NCBI GenBank assembly: GCA_002394165.1
Contig: DGTA01000036.1
Coordinates: forward strand, 1 to 23,997
Source: Lachnospiraceae bacterium UBA4348
GTDB lineage: Bacteria; Bacillota; Clostridia; Lachnospirales; Lachnospiraceae
Length of the DNA stretch: 23,997 nt
Direction of reading: 5' to 3'
Part shown: positions 15,040 to 21,850 of the stretch, in pieces
Layout of the letters: each line of letters opens with the position of its first letter
Position numbering within the stretch: the first letter of the stretch is position 1
Position numbers and translations under genes: made by a program
The notes under the pieces: model-generated
Told to the model about the DNA's origin: nothing
Database searches by the model: none
The model's input: the letters and a program-made list of their open reading frames with translations, nothing else

Positions 15040-15711
15040 TTAACCCATATACTCCCCGTTGTAACTCACCAGCACGGCATGGCTCACGCCCTCCATAGCG
15101 GCGATCTCATTGATGAAATCGGTATTGTCATCTTTCAGGCGGATCTCCATGTTCAGCTCGACCATCCCCTTCTGCGCGGTCTTGCTCTTGACGGCGCTCC
15201 TGACGGTATTCTTTTTAAGATAATCCGTCACGGCCTGTTCACTGGCATGATCAGCGCAGGTGATGACAACGATATAAGGATTCGTATGGCTCTTGCGGTT
15301 GACAAAGATCACCAGGATGATCCCGATCATGACGCTGCCGAAGACAGCCAGCGGGATCATTCCCGCAGCCAGCACGATGCCCGCTGCGATCGACCAGAAC
15401 AGGAAAGCGATATCCAGCGGTTCCTTGATGGCTGTCCTGAAACGAACGATGGACAGCGCACCGACCATACCAAGCGACAGCACCACATTGGACGTGACAG
15501 CCAGGATCACGAGCGTTGTAATCATGGTCAGCGCGATCAGCGTGACCCCGAAGCTGGCGGAGTACATGACCCCGGAATAGGTCAGCTTATAGACATAGAA
15601 AATAAAGAGACCAAGCCCGAAAGCCAGTACCATGGCGATCGCCATGTCCAATATGCTGACGCTGGTGACATTGGTCAGAAAACTCGAATTAAAAATATCA
15701 TTGAATGTCAT
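15040..15711 (-). CDS. DUF4956 domain membrane protein
   Basis: A 223-residue protein with about four membrane helices in the first 140 residues and a soluble C-terminal domain (about 140-223). The family signature is clear as MVGALSIVRFRTAIKEPLD followed by IAFLFWSIAAG, a conserved charged segment inside the membrane region. The biochemical role of the family is unknown. Genes of this family are commonly found next to VTC-domain polyphosphate polymerases and CotH proteins, and here it sits between the VTC gene and the DUF4353 gene. The ATG at 15711 has GGGAGG nine bases upstream. A membrane-channel or polymer-export role for the VTC product is a guess from context only. Confidence 0.85.
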   Translation of the reverse strand: MTFNDIFNSSFLTNVTSVSILDMAIAMVLAFGLGLFIFYVYKLTYSGVMYSASFGVTLIALTMITTLVILAVTSNVVLSLGMVGALSIVRFRTAIKEPLDIAFLFWSIAAGIVLAAGMIPLAVFGSVMIGIILVIFVNRKSHTNPYIVVITCADHASEQAVTDYLKKNTVRSAVKSKTAQKGMVELNMEIRLKDDNTDFINEIAAMEGVSHAVLVSYNGEYMG

Positions 15712-15774
15712 CGTTCATTTCCTCCCGGGAAAACATATCCCGCCTGCTAGTTTCCTTGTTCATGTGTTATCTGT

Positions 15775-16485
15775 TTATCCGTAGATCCGGCACTGCGCGT
15801 ATTTTGAAAACGCGGCTGCTCTCCGGCTCTCCAGCTGCACAGCCTGCCGGATGGTCTCGGGCAGGTATGCATCCCATTTCACTTCCAGGATGATCGGCGC
15901 ATCCCCCGCCGGGACCGTCACACAGTCCTGATCCAGAAAATCCGTCCCGCCAAGACCCGTCCTGATATCGTAATCCAGCGTAACCCTTACGTTCCCCGGT
16001 CCGTAGATGAAGGGGATCCGGGTGTAGTCAACGATCGTCCTGGGCCGAAGGCCCTGCGAGAGCATCTTGGAATACAGCTCCAGTATCAGCGGATGGGAAC
16101 TGTTTTTCATCCACTCCGTATCGCCCGAGGCGATCCGTGCAGCCTGTTCCTTCGTCAGGGGAGCGCTTTCCTTGCTGCACAGCCCGTTCATCTTGCTCTT
16201 TTTTTCCAGCCGGATGAAGGACAGGTCATCGTTATAATAACGGATCCGGAATTTTTCCCGGCAGTTGACTCCGTCGATCTTCTCAAGCAGCGCCTTGTCC
16301 CTGAGATTGTCAAAGTACAGGCTGCGGATCTTATATTTTCCTCCCTCGGCGTGGGTATCGATCCTTGCGACCGCGCGCAGGCGCTGCTGCACCGTCACGC
16401 TGTCGGAGGCGCTGATCACGTGCTTCCATTCATGCCTGAAGTTTTTTCCCGGCGCTTTCAGGATCTCCGGAGATCTCTCTTTCAT
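15775..16485 (-). CDS. VTC-domain polyphosphate polymerase-like protein
   Basis: A 236-residue soluble protein of the VTC/CYTH-like triphosphate tunnel fold, related to the catalytic domain of yeast Vtc4, which makes polyphosphate from ATP. Expected tunnel residues are visible: RHEWK with K21, YFDN (57-60), FRIRYY with R80 and R82, RLEKKSK (K95, K96, K98), DYDIR (171-175), ILEVKWD with E201 and K203, and FSKY with K228. No membrane segment is present, so it probably works at the inner face of the membrane with DUF4956. The ATG at 16485 has GGGAGG 9 nt upstream. It is the first gene of a three-gene operon whose promoter region carries Pho-box-like repeats. The reaction is inferred; other nucleotide or phosphate polymers are possible. 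Confidence 0.88.
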   Translation of the reverse strand: MKERSPEILKAPGKNFRHEWKHVISASDSVTVQQRLRAVARIDTHAEGGKYKIRSLYFDNLRDKALLEKIDGVNCREKFRIRYYNDDLSFIRLEKKSKMNGLCSKESAPLTKEQAARIASGDTEWMKNSSHPLILELYSKMLSQGLRPRTIVDYTRIPFIYGPGNVRVTLDYDIRTGLGGTDFLDQDCVTVPAGDAPIILEVKWDAYLPETIRQAVQLESRRAAAFSKYAQCRIYG

Positions 16486-16530
16486 AAATCCATTCCTCCC
16501 TGACCCGGAATGACCGGTTCACGGTTATGT

Positions 16531-16585
16531 ATTATATAGTAATGATTATGTTCTGAATGTGAAACAGCTGTGAAATAAAAGTGAA
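16531..16585 (-). promoter_or_regulatory. VTC operon promoter with three Pho-box-like direct repeats
   Basis: On the minus strand TATAAT (16531-16536) has no recognisable -35. Upstream lie TTCACA (16558-16563), TTCACA (16569-16574) and TTCACT (16580-16585), exactly 11 bp apart with 5-nt spacers. Bacillus PhoP binds TT(A/T/C)ACA repeats with about 4-6 nt spacers upstream of weak promoters, and the E. coli Pho box also has 11-bp phase. The nearest repeat ends 21 bp before the -10, where an activator would replace the -35. This is suggestive but unproven. Confidence 0.6.
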
Positions 16586-16604
16586 CAGATAACTCAGAAT
16601 ACAC

Positions 16605-16646
16605 AACAGGCACAGCCGCACGCAACACCGGGCAGCCATGCCTGTT
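16605..16646 (-). terminator. Possible hairpin at the end of the D-amino-acid transaminase gene
   Basis: AACAGGCA (16605-16612) pairs with TGCCTGTT (16639-16646) around a GC-rich loop that can pair further. It lies 16 nt past the transaminase stop codon. No T run follows on the minus strand, so it is a weak terminator candidate at best. Confidence 0.3.
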
Positions 16647-16662
16647 CAGTAGGTATTAACGG

Positions 16663-17517
16663 TCAGAACACATTCTCGCCAAGCTGCGCGTTCAGGTATC
16701 CGGCCATCTCTCCGATCAGCTTCTTAAGAAGCTCCGGGTCTTTCCCGCCGACGCTCTTTCCCTCCAGCTCATAAGCCGCGCCCATCTGCCGGCTCGAGGA
16801 AGAAACGATGATCTCATCTGCCTCATAGAGTTCATCCAGCGTGTAGTGCTTTTCCACAACAGGGATACCGGCCTTTTTCGCGCATTTGATCAGGTTCTTC
16901 CTGGCGATGCCCGGAAGGATCCAGTGATCCGCCGGCGCTGTCACGAAAGCTCCGTCTTTGAGCATGGAGATATTGCTGTGGGCACACTCGGTCACGATAT
17001 CGCCCCTGTGGAACACAGCCTCCTCACAGCCGGCTTCCTCAGCTGCCTGAGCCGCCAGGACGCTCGGGATCAGGTTCAGTGTCTTAATATTGCAGTACTC
17101 GTAGCGCCTGTCCTCGAAAGTGGTCAGCTTCAGCGGACGTCCCAGCGGAGCAAAGCTTCCCTGGTCTGTCAGCGTGATGATCAGGTTTGACGAAACTCCC
17201 TTCGGGAAACAGTGTTTTCTCTTCGCCGTCCCTCTGGTGGCTGACCAGTAAAGCATATAGCAGCGGCCTTTTTCGCCCATCGCCGCGATCTCTCTCAGCT
17301 GCGCCCGAAGCTCTTCTTCCTGCATCGGCGGCTGGATGGACAGCTTTTCCAGGCTGGAGCGGAACCGGTCGATATGATCCTGCTCATCCAGGATCATTCC
17401 GTTGCAGGACATGGTCGCCTCGTAAACACCGTCACCGAAATAAACCACCCTGTCATTCAGTGGGATCGATATCTCGTCGATCGGGCCGATCTTGCCGTTA
17501 TAGTATCCAATGTCCAT
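16663..17517 (-). CDS. dat: D-amino-acid transaminase, class IV PLP enzyme
   Basis: A 284-residue aminotransferase that interconverts D-alanine and D-glutamate with their oxo acids, supplying D-amino acids for peptidoglycan. The fold-type IV start YYNGKIGPIDEISIPLNDR and YFGDGVYEA are clear. The PLP lysine is K145 in YCNIKTLNLIPSV, and E177 in TECAHSNI contacts the pyridine nitrogen; both match Bacillus D-AAT numbering. R100 and H102 in RKHCFP form the carboxylate trap that distinguishes D-amino-acid from branched-chain transaminases. The start at 17517 has AAAGGAG nine bases upstream, preferred over an in-frame ATG at 17553 that lies inside a small hairpin. It has its own promoter and is divergent from buk. 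Its neighbours glmS and the L,D-transpeptidase also serve the cell wall, though they are not in its operon. Confidence 0.92.
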   Translation of the reverse strand: MDIGYYNGKIGPIDEISIPLNDRVVYFGDGVYEATMSCNGMILDEQDHIDRFRSSLEKLSIQPPMQEEELRAQLREIAAMGEKGRCYMLYWSATRGTAKRKHCFPKGVSSNLIITLTDQGSFAPLGRPLKLTTFEDRRYEYCNIKTLNLIPSVLAAQAAEEAGCEEAVFHRGDIVTECAHSNISMLKDGAFVTAPADHWILPGIARKNLIKCAKKAGIPVVEKHYTLDELYEADEIIVSSSSRQMGAAYELEGKSVGGKDPELLKKLIGEMAGYLNAQLGENVF

Positions 17518-17542
17518 TTGTTTTATCTCCTTTTGCAGTCGC

Positions 17543-17559
17543 GGGACGGCCATCGTCCC
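17543..17559 (-). promoter_or_regulatory. Small leader hairpin before the D-amino-acid transaminase gene
   Basis: GGGACG and CGTCCC form a 6-bp stem with a 5-nt loop in the predicted 5' leader, ending about 10 nt before the ribosome site. It encloses the alternative ATG at 17553, making that start unlikely. A regulatory role is not established. Confidence 0.35.
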
Positions 17560-17578
17560 TGTTTTTCATTCAACCGCT

Positions 17579-17607
17579 ATCATAATGGTTATTGTCTTTT
17601 TTTTCAA
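17579..17607 (-). promoter_or_regulatory. Promoter of the D-amino-acid transaminase gene
   Basis: On the minus strand TTGAAA (17602-17607) is followed after exactly 17 bp by TATGAT (17579-17584). This is a near-consensus housekeeping promoter about 62 nt before the start codon. Confidence 0.75.
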
Positions 17608-17675
17608 GACCCGGAAAGCCCGCTCCAGCCATCCTGCATGAGCCTGATGATCAGAACTTCATTCTTTTTCACCTC

Positions 17676-17704
17676 TTTCCGAATCTGAATACTTATGCGA
17701 TAAT
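17676..17704 (+). promoter_or_regulatory. Extended -10 promoter for buk-pta
   Basis: TTTCCG (17676-17681) is followed after 17 bp by GATAAT (17699-17704), with TGC just before it as an extended -10. It lies about 50 nt upstream of the buk start codon. The architecture resembles the BI-1 promoter in this window. Confidence 0.65.
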
Positions 17705-17752
17705 ACCTAATGTTAATTAAGGAATCGAAAATGTCAATACAAAGAGGTCAAA

Positions 17753-18874
17753 ATGTCTGAAACTGATAAAAAATGGAAAATACTGGTGATCAATCCGGGG
17801 TCAACTTCAACCAAGATCACCCTTTTTGAAAACGAAGACAAGCTGTTTGAGGAGAGCATCTTCCATGACGCCCCCGAGCTGCTGCAGTTTGATCACGTCA
17901 ACAAGCAGATTCCGTTCCGGTACCGGGTCATCACTCAGGTCCTGAAGGAACACGGCGAACATCCCGATGATATCGATGTGTTCGTCGGGCGCGGAGGCAG
18001 CGCCTGCTCACAGCCGTCGGGCGTGACCAGGATCGACTCAAAACTGTATGAGGATACAGTCGCCGCGGTCGGCGGAAGCGAACATCCCGCCAAGCTCGGC
18101 GTGATGCTTGCCTGGGAATTTTCCCGGGAATACGGCCGGCCGGCTTTTACCCTGGATCCGACCAACACAGATGAGTACTGTGACTATGCACGCATCACCG
18201 GGATCAAGGGCATGTACCGCACCTCACATTCTCATGTGCTCAACCAGAAGGCGGTCGCCGCTCTTCACGCACGTAAACTGGGAAAAGCCTATAAAGACTG
18301 CCGTTTCATCGTGGCGCATATAGACGGAGGCATCACCGTCAGCGCCCATGAACACGGAAAGATGGTAGACGGCAATATGGGAGCCGACGGGGAGGGTCCG
18401 TTCACACCCACGCGCATCGGTTATGTACCGCTGCCGCAGCTGTTTGATTACCTGGAGACCCATACCCTGGATGAAGCCAGGCTTTTGTGTACCCGTTCGG
18501 GCGGTTTTGTGAGCCTGTTCGGGACGGCCAACTCGGATACCATCCATAAGATGAAGGAAGAGAACGACCGCAAAGCCGTGCTGGTGTGGAATACCATGAT
18601 CTATCAGATCTGCAAGCTGATCGGCGAAATGAGCACGGTGCTCTCCGGAAAAGTGGACGCCATCCTGCTGACCGGAGGCCTGATGCGCTTCCAGGATATC
18701 ATTGACGGCATCCGGCAGCGCTGTGAATGGATCGCCCCGATCAGTGTGTATCCGGGAGAGATGGAACAGGAAGCCCTCGCCTGGCCGGTCCTGGCAGCGC
18801 TTCGTGGGGAAGAGGACATCCTGACCTACTCGGGACGTCCCGTATGGAACGGATTTGAGGGTATCGACCTGTAA
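17753..18874 (+). CDS. buk: Butyrate kinase family protein
   Basis: A 373-residue acyl kinase of the acetate/butyrate kinase fold that makes ATP from butyryl phosphate (or a related short-chain acyl phosphate). The phosphate loop NPGSTSTK (14-21), GRGGSACSQPSG, SHSHVLNQKA, and AHIDGGITVSAHEHGKMVDG are butyrate-kinase features; acetate kinases differ in these segments. LLTGGL near the C-terminus is the adenosine-binding motif. The ATG at 17753 is preceded by AAAGAGGT at close spacing. The phosphotransacylase gene begins 16 nt after its stop, so the two form one operon and should act in series: acyl-CoA to acyl phosphate to acid plus ATP. Branched-chain acids are possible substrates too. The partner is of the Pta and not the Ptb type, which leaves the true chain length open. 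Confidence 0.92.
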   Translation: MSETDKKWKILVINPGSTSTKITLFENEDKLFEESIFHDAPELLQFDHVNKQIPFRYRVITQVLKEHGEHPDDIDVFVGRGGSACSQPSGVTRIDSKLYEDTVAAVGGSEHPAKLGVMLAWEFSREYGRPAFTLDPTNTDEYCDYARITGIKGMYRTSHSHVLNQKAVAALHARKLGKAYKDCRFIVAHIDGGITVSAHEHGKMVDGNMGADGEGPFTPTRIGYVPLPQLFDYLETHTLDEARLLCTRSGGFVSLFGTANSDTIHKMKEENDRKAVLVWNTMIYQICKLIGEMSTVLSGKVDAILLTGGLMRFQDIIDGIRQRCEWIAPISVYPGEMEQEALAWPVLAALRGEEDILTYSGRPVWNGFEGIDL

Positions 18875-18890
18875 GGCGGAAAGGAAAAAA

Positions 18891-19892
18891 ATGGGAATTA
18901 TAGATGAGATCAAAACCAGAGCCCGGCAGGATATAAAAACGATCGTCCTTCCCGAGGGTGACGAGGAGAGGACGCTCCTGGCAGCGTCGCTGATCAAAAA
19001 GCAGGCCATCGCCGAGCCGGTCCTCCTGGGCGATCCGGAGAAGGTCCTTGCCGTGGCAGAAAAAGCCGGCGCGGATATCTCCGCGATCACGATCATCGAT
19101 CCGGCCTCCTGCCCGGACAGGGAGCGCTATACAAACGCGCTGTACGAAATGAGAAAAGCAAAGGGAGTGGACCTCGAAAAGGCAGCTGTCCTTGCCGCGG
19201 ATCCCATGTACTTCGGGATCATGATGGTGAAGCTCGGGGACGCGGACGGACTGGTATCGGGAGCATGCCATACCACCGGTGATATGCTGCGGCCTGCCCT
19301 CCAGATCATCAAGACCGCGCCGGGGACCAAGGTCGTCTCCTCGAGCCTGCTCATGGACTTCCCTGACAAACAGATCGGCGAAAACGGCCTGCTTGTCTTT
19401 TCAGACTGCGTGGTCATCCCCTGTCCGAGCGCTGAAGAGCTGGCGCACATTGCCGTCTCGGCTGCCTCAACGGCCCGCAGTCTGTGTGGAATTGACGAGC
19501 CGCGGGTCGCCCTGCTCTCCTTCTCGACCAAGGGCAGCGCCGAGCATGAGCTCGTGACTAAGGTGCGTGAGGCCGCGGCGCTCGCCCATGAGCTGGCCCC
19601 GGACCTGGTCCTCGACGGCGAGCTTCAGCTGGACGCCGCCCTGGTGCCCGAGATCGGCGCCTCAAAGGCAAAAGGAAGCCCGGCCGCAGGCCGGGCGAAT
19701 GTGCTCGTCTTCCCGGATCTGCAGTCGGGCAATATCGGTTATAAGATCGCCCAGCGCCTTGCCGGCGCCGAGGCCTATGCCGTGCTTCAGGGACTGGACA
19801 AGCCATGCAACGATCTCTCACGCGGATGCTCCGTGGAGGATATCGTCACGACCGTCGCCCTGACCGCCGTTCAGGCTCAGGGCCGCCGGTAA
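18891..19892 (+). CDS. pta: Phosphate acetyltransferase family (phosphotransacylase)
   Basis: A 333-residue enzyme that exchanges CoA for phosphate on a short-chain acyl group. Length and sequence match the single-domain Pta group: DEIKTRARQDIKTIVLPEGD at the start, SGACHTTGDMLRPAL (123-137), SFSTKGSAEHE (210-220), GELQLDAALVPEIGASKAK, and DLSRGCSVEDIV. In the last motif S310, R311 and D317 align with the catalytic residues of Methanosarcina Pta. The ATG at 18891 has AAAGG seven bases upstream. The in-frame ATG at 18855 lies inside buk and is rejected. It is second in an operon with butyrate kinase, so it may use butyryl- or propionyl-CoA as well as, or instead of, acetyl-CoA. Its stop is only 9 bp from the convergent glmS stop with no visible terminator. 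Confidence 0.92.
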   Translation: MGIIDEIKTRARQDIKTIVLPEGDEERTLLAASLIKKQAIAEPVLLGDPEKVLAVAEKAGADISAITIIDPASCPDRERYTNALYEMRKAKGVDLEKAAVLAADPMYFGIMMVKLGDADGLVSGACHTTGDMLRPALQIIKTAPGTKVVSSSLLMDFPDKQIGENGLLVFSDCVVIPCPSAEELAHIAVSAASTARSLCGIDEPRVALLSFSTKGSAEHELVTKVREAAALAHELAPDLVLDGELQLDAALVPEIGASKAKGSPAAGRANVLVFPDLQSGNIGYKIAQRLAGAEAYAVLQGLDKPCNDLSRGCSVEDIVTTVALTAVQAQGRR

Positions 19893-19901
19893 AGATCCGG
19901 T

Positions 19902-21770
19902 CTATTCCACTGTCACACTCTTCGCCAGGTTCCTGGGTTTATCTACATCCAGGCCCCTGGCGACACTTGTATAATAAGCCAGCAGCTGAAGCGGGATCAC
20001 CGCCAGGCTTCCGACAAAATGGCTGTCTGTTTTGGGCACATAGATCGTAAAATCGGCCGCGTCCTCCACGCTGTAGTTCCCGTAGCTGGTGATGCCGCAC
20101 AGATAAGCTCCGCGGGCCCTGCATTCCGTCATGTTGCTGATCGTTTTCTCCATCAGCTGTGTCTGAGTCAGGAGACCGATCACGAGCGTCTTATCCTCCA
20201 CCAGGCTGATCGTCCCGTGCTTGAGCTCACCCGCCGCATAAGCCTCCGAATGGATGTAGCTGATCTCTTTCATCTTGAGGCTTCCCTCAAGGCTGACCGC
20301 ATAATCCACTCCGCGTCCGATAAAGAACATATCACGGGCATTGGCGTATTTAGCCGCAAACCACTGGATCCGCCCCTTATCCTCCAGCGTTCTCTCCATC
20401 TTATCCGGAAGCTGCAGCAGTTCCCGGGCCATGGCCTGTCCTTCTTCCCGGCTGATCTTCCCTTTTACCTGTGCAAGCTGCACCGCAAAACAGAACATGG
20501 CAGCGAGCTGGGCACTGTAGGCCTTGGTCGTGGCTACAGCGATCTCGGGTCCGGCCAGCGTATAGAGGACATGATCCGCCTCCCGCGCGATCGTCGATCC
20601 CACCACATTCACCACCGCCAGGGTAGGGATGCCCAGCTCCTTCGCGATGCGAAGCGCAGCCAGGGAATCAGCGGTCTCGCCCGACTGGGAGATAACGATG
20701 ACCAAGGTATCCTTCGTCAGCAGCAGTTTCCGGTACCGGAACTCACTTGCCAGTTCGACCCTGACAGGGACCTGGGCCAGATCCTCGATCACATACTGGG
20801 CTTCCATGCCCACATGCCAGGCGGAGCCGCAGGCGACGATCTGTATGGAAGAAAGGCTGTCCAGGAAATCAGCTGTCAGCCCCGCGCTTCCAAGATCGAT
20901 CCCGCCCTCACCGATAAGGCTCGCCAGGGTATCCCTGACCGCCTTGGGCTGTTCATGGATCTCCTTGATCATGAAGTGCTCGAAACCGCCCTTTTCAGCC
21001 GCCTCAGCATCCCATGTGATCTGCGTCGTCTCCAGGGAGATCTCATCTCCGTTCAGGTCATAGAAAGTGACCTCGCCCGGAATGATCCTCGCGCACTCCA
21101 TGTTGCCGATATAATAGACCGTCCGGGTATATTTCAGGATCGCCGGGGCGTCGGAAGCCAGGAAGGATTCTCCGTCGGACACACCGATGATCATGGGGCT
21201 GTCCTTTCTGGCGGCGTAGATCTCACCCGGATAATCCTTGAACATCAGCGCCAGGGCATAGGAGCCCCTCACGCGGACCATCATCCGGTTGACAGCGTCC
21301 ACCGGACCGATCTTATATTTTTTATAATAGTAATCGACCAGCTTGATGACCACCTCGGTGTCCGTGCCGCTGTAGAACTCGTAGCCGTGATTCACGAGTT
21401 TCTGCTTCAGTTCCTCGTAATTCTCGATGATCCCGTTGTGCACGCCGACTACATCCGACTCGACAGGGCCGGAAGCAGATCCTTTCGCGTTGCCGCTCAC
21501 ATGGGGATGGGCGTTGGTCTGGTTCGGCTCCCCGTGGGTCGCCCAGCGTGTATGGCCGATCCCGCAGTCACCGGGAACAGAACGGCCGTTATCCGTCTTC
21601 TCCGCCAGATTTCTGAGCTTCCCGGTCGCCTTGACCACCTCTGCCAGCTCAGTTCCATTCCTTACGGCCAGTCCTGCCGAGTCATATCCCCGGTATTCCA
21701 ACTTGGACAAACTGTCCAGTATGATCGGGGCCGCTTCCTGTTTTCCTGTATATCCAACGATTCCGCACAT
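19902..21770 (-). CDS. glmS: Glutamine-fructose-6-phosphate aminotransferase (isomerizing)
   Basis: A 622-residue enzyme that makes glucosamine 6-phosphate from fructose 6-phosphate and glutamine, the entry step to UDP-GlcNAc and peptidoglycan. The N-terminal glutaminase begins MCGIVGYTG with nucleophile C2 after Met removal. It carries LEYRGYDSAG, HTRWATHG and HNGIIENY. Two SIS sugar-binding domains follow, with CGSAWHVG, SQSGETADSLAAL and AVATTKAYSAQ in the first and IGRGVDYAVSLEG in the second. The C-terminus DKPRNLAKSVTVE is the family ending. Length is slightly above the 609 residues of the E. coli enzyme. AGGAGGT lies about 11 nt before the ATG at 21770. It has its own promoter, and the leader of about 35-40 nt is far too short for a glmS ribozyme riboswitch. 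Confidence 0.97.
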   Translation of the reverse strand: MCGIVGYTGKQEAAPIILDSLSKLEYRGYDSAGLAVRNGTELAEVVKATGKLRNLAEKTDNGRSVPGDCGIGHTRWATHGEPNQTNAHPHVSGNAKGSASGPVESDVVGVHNGIIENYEELKQKLVNHGYEFYSGTDTEVVIKLVDYYYKKYKIGPVDAVNRMMVRVRGSYALALMFKDYPGEIYAARKDSPMIIGVSDGESFLASDAPAILKYTRTVYYIGNMECARIIPGEVTFYDLNGDEISLETTQITWDAEAAEKGGFEHFMIKEIHEQPKAVRDTLASLIGEGGIDLGSAGLTADFLDSLSSIQIVACGSAWHVGMEAQYVIEDLAQVPVRVELASEFRYRKLLLTKDTLVIVISQSGETADSLAALRIAKELGIPTLAVVNVVGSTIAREADHVLYTLAGPEIAVATTKAYSAQLAAMFCFAVQLAQVKGKISREEGQAMARELLQLPDKMERTLEDKGRIQWFAAKYANARDMFFIGRGVDYAVSLEGSLKMKEISYIHSEAYAAGELKHGTISLVEDKTLVIGLLTQTQLMEKTISNMTECRARGAYLCGITSYGNYSVEDAADFTIYVPKTDSHFVGSLAVIPLQLLAYYTSVARGLDVDKPRNLAKSVTVE

Positions 21771-21813
21771 GACCTAATACTACCTCCTCATGTACATTTT
21801 TCAGTTTTTTACC

Positions 21814-21842
21814 ATTATATTCATCAAGCCCGCTTCACGCAA
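21814..21842 (-). promoter_or_regulatory. Promoter of glmS
   Basis: On the minus strand TTGCGT (21837-21842) is followed after 17 bp by a perfect TATAAT (21814-21819). It starts only nine bases past the stop codon of the upstream CotH gene, so glmS can be expressed alone or by read-through. Confidence 0.75.
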
Positions 21843-21850
21843 TCAGGTTT

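Noticed and set aside
21771..21850. glmS ribozyme riboswitch upstream of glmS
   Set aside because: Only about 80 nt separate glmS from the CotH gene, most of it promoter; there is no room for the ribozyme core.
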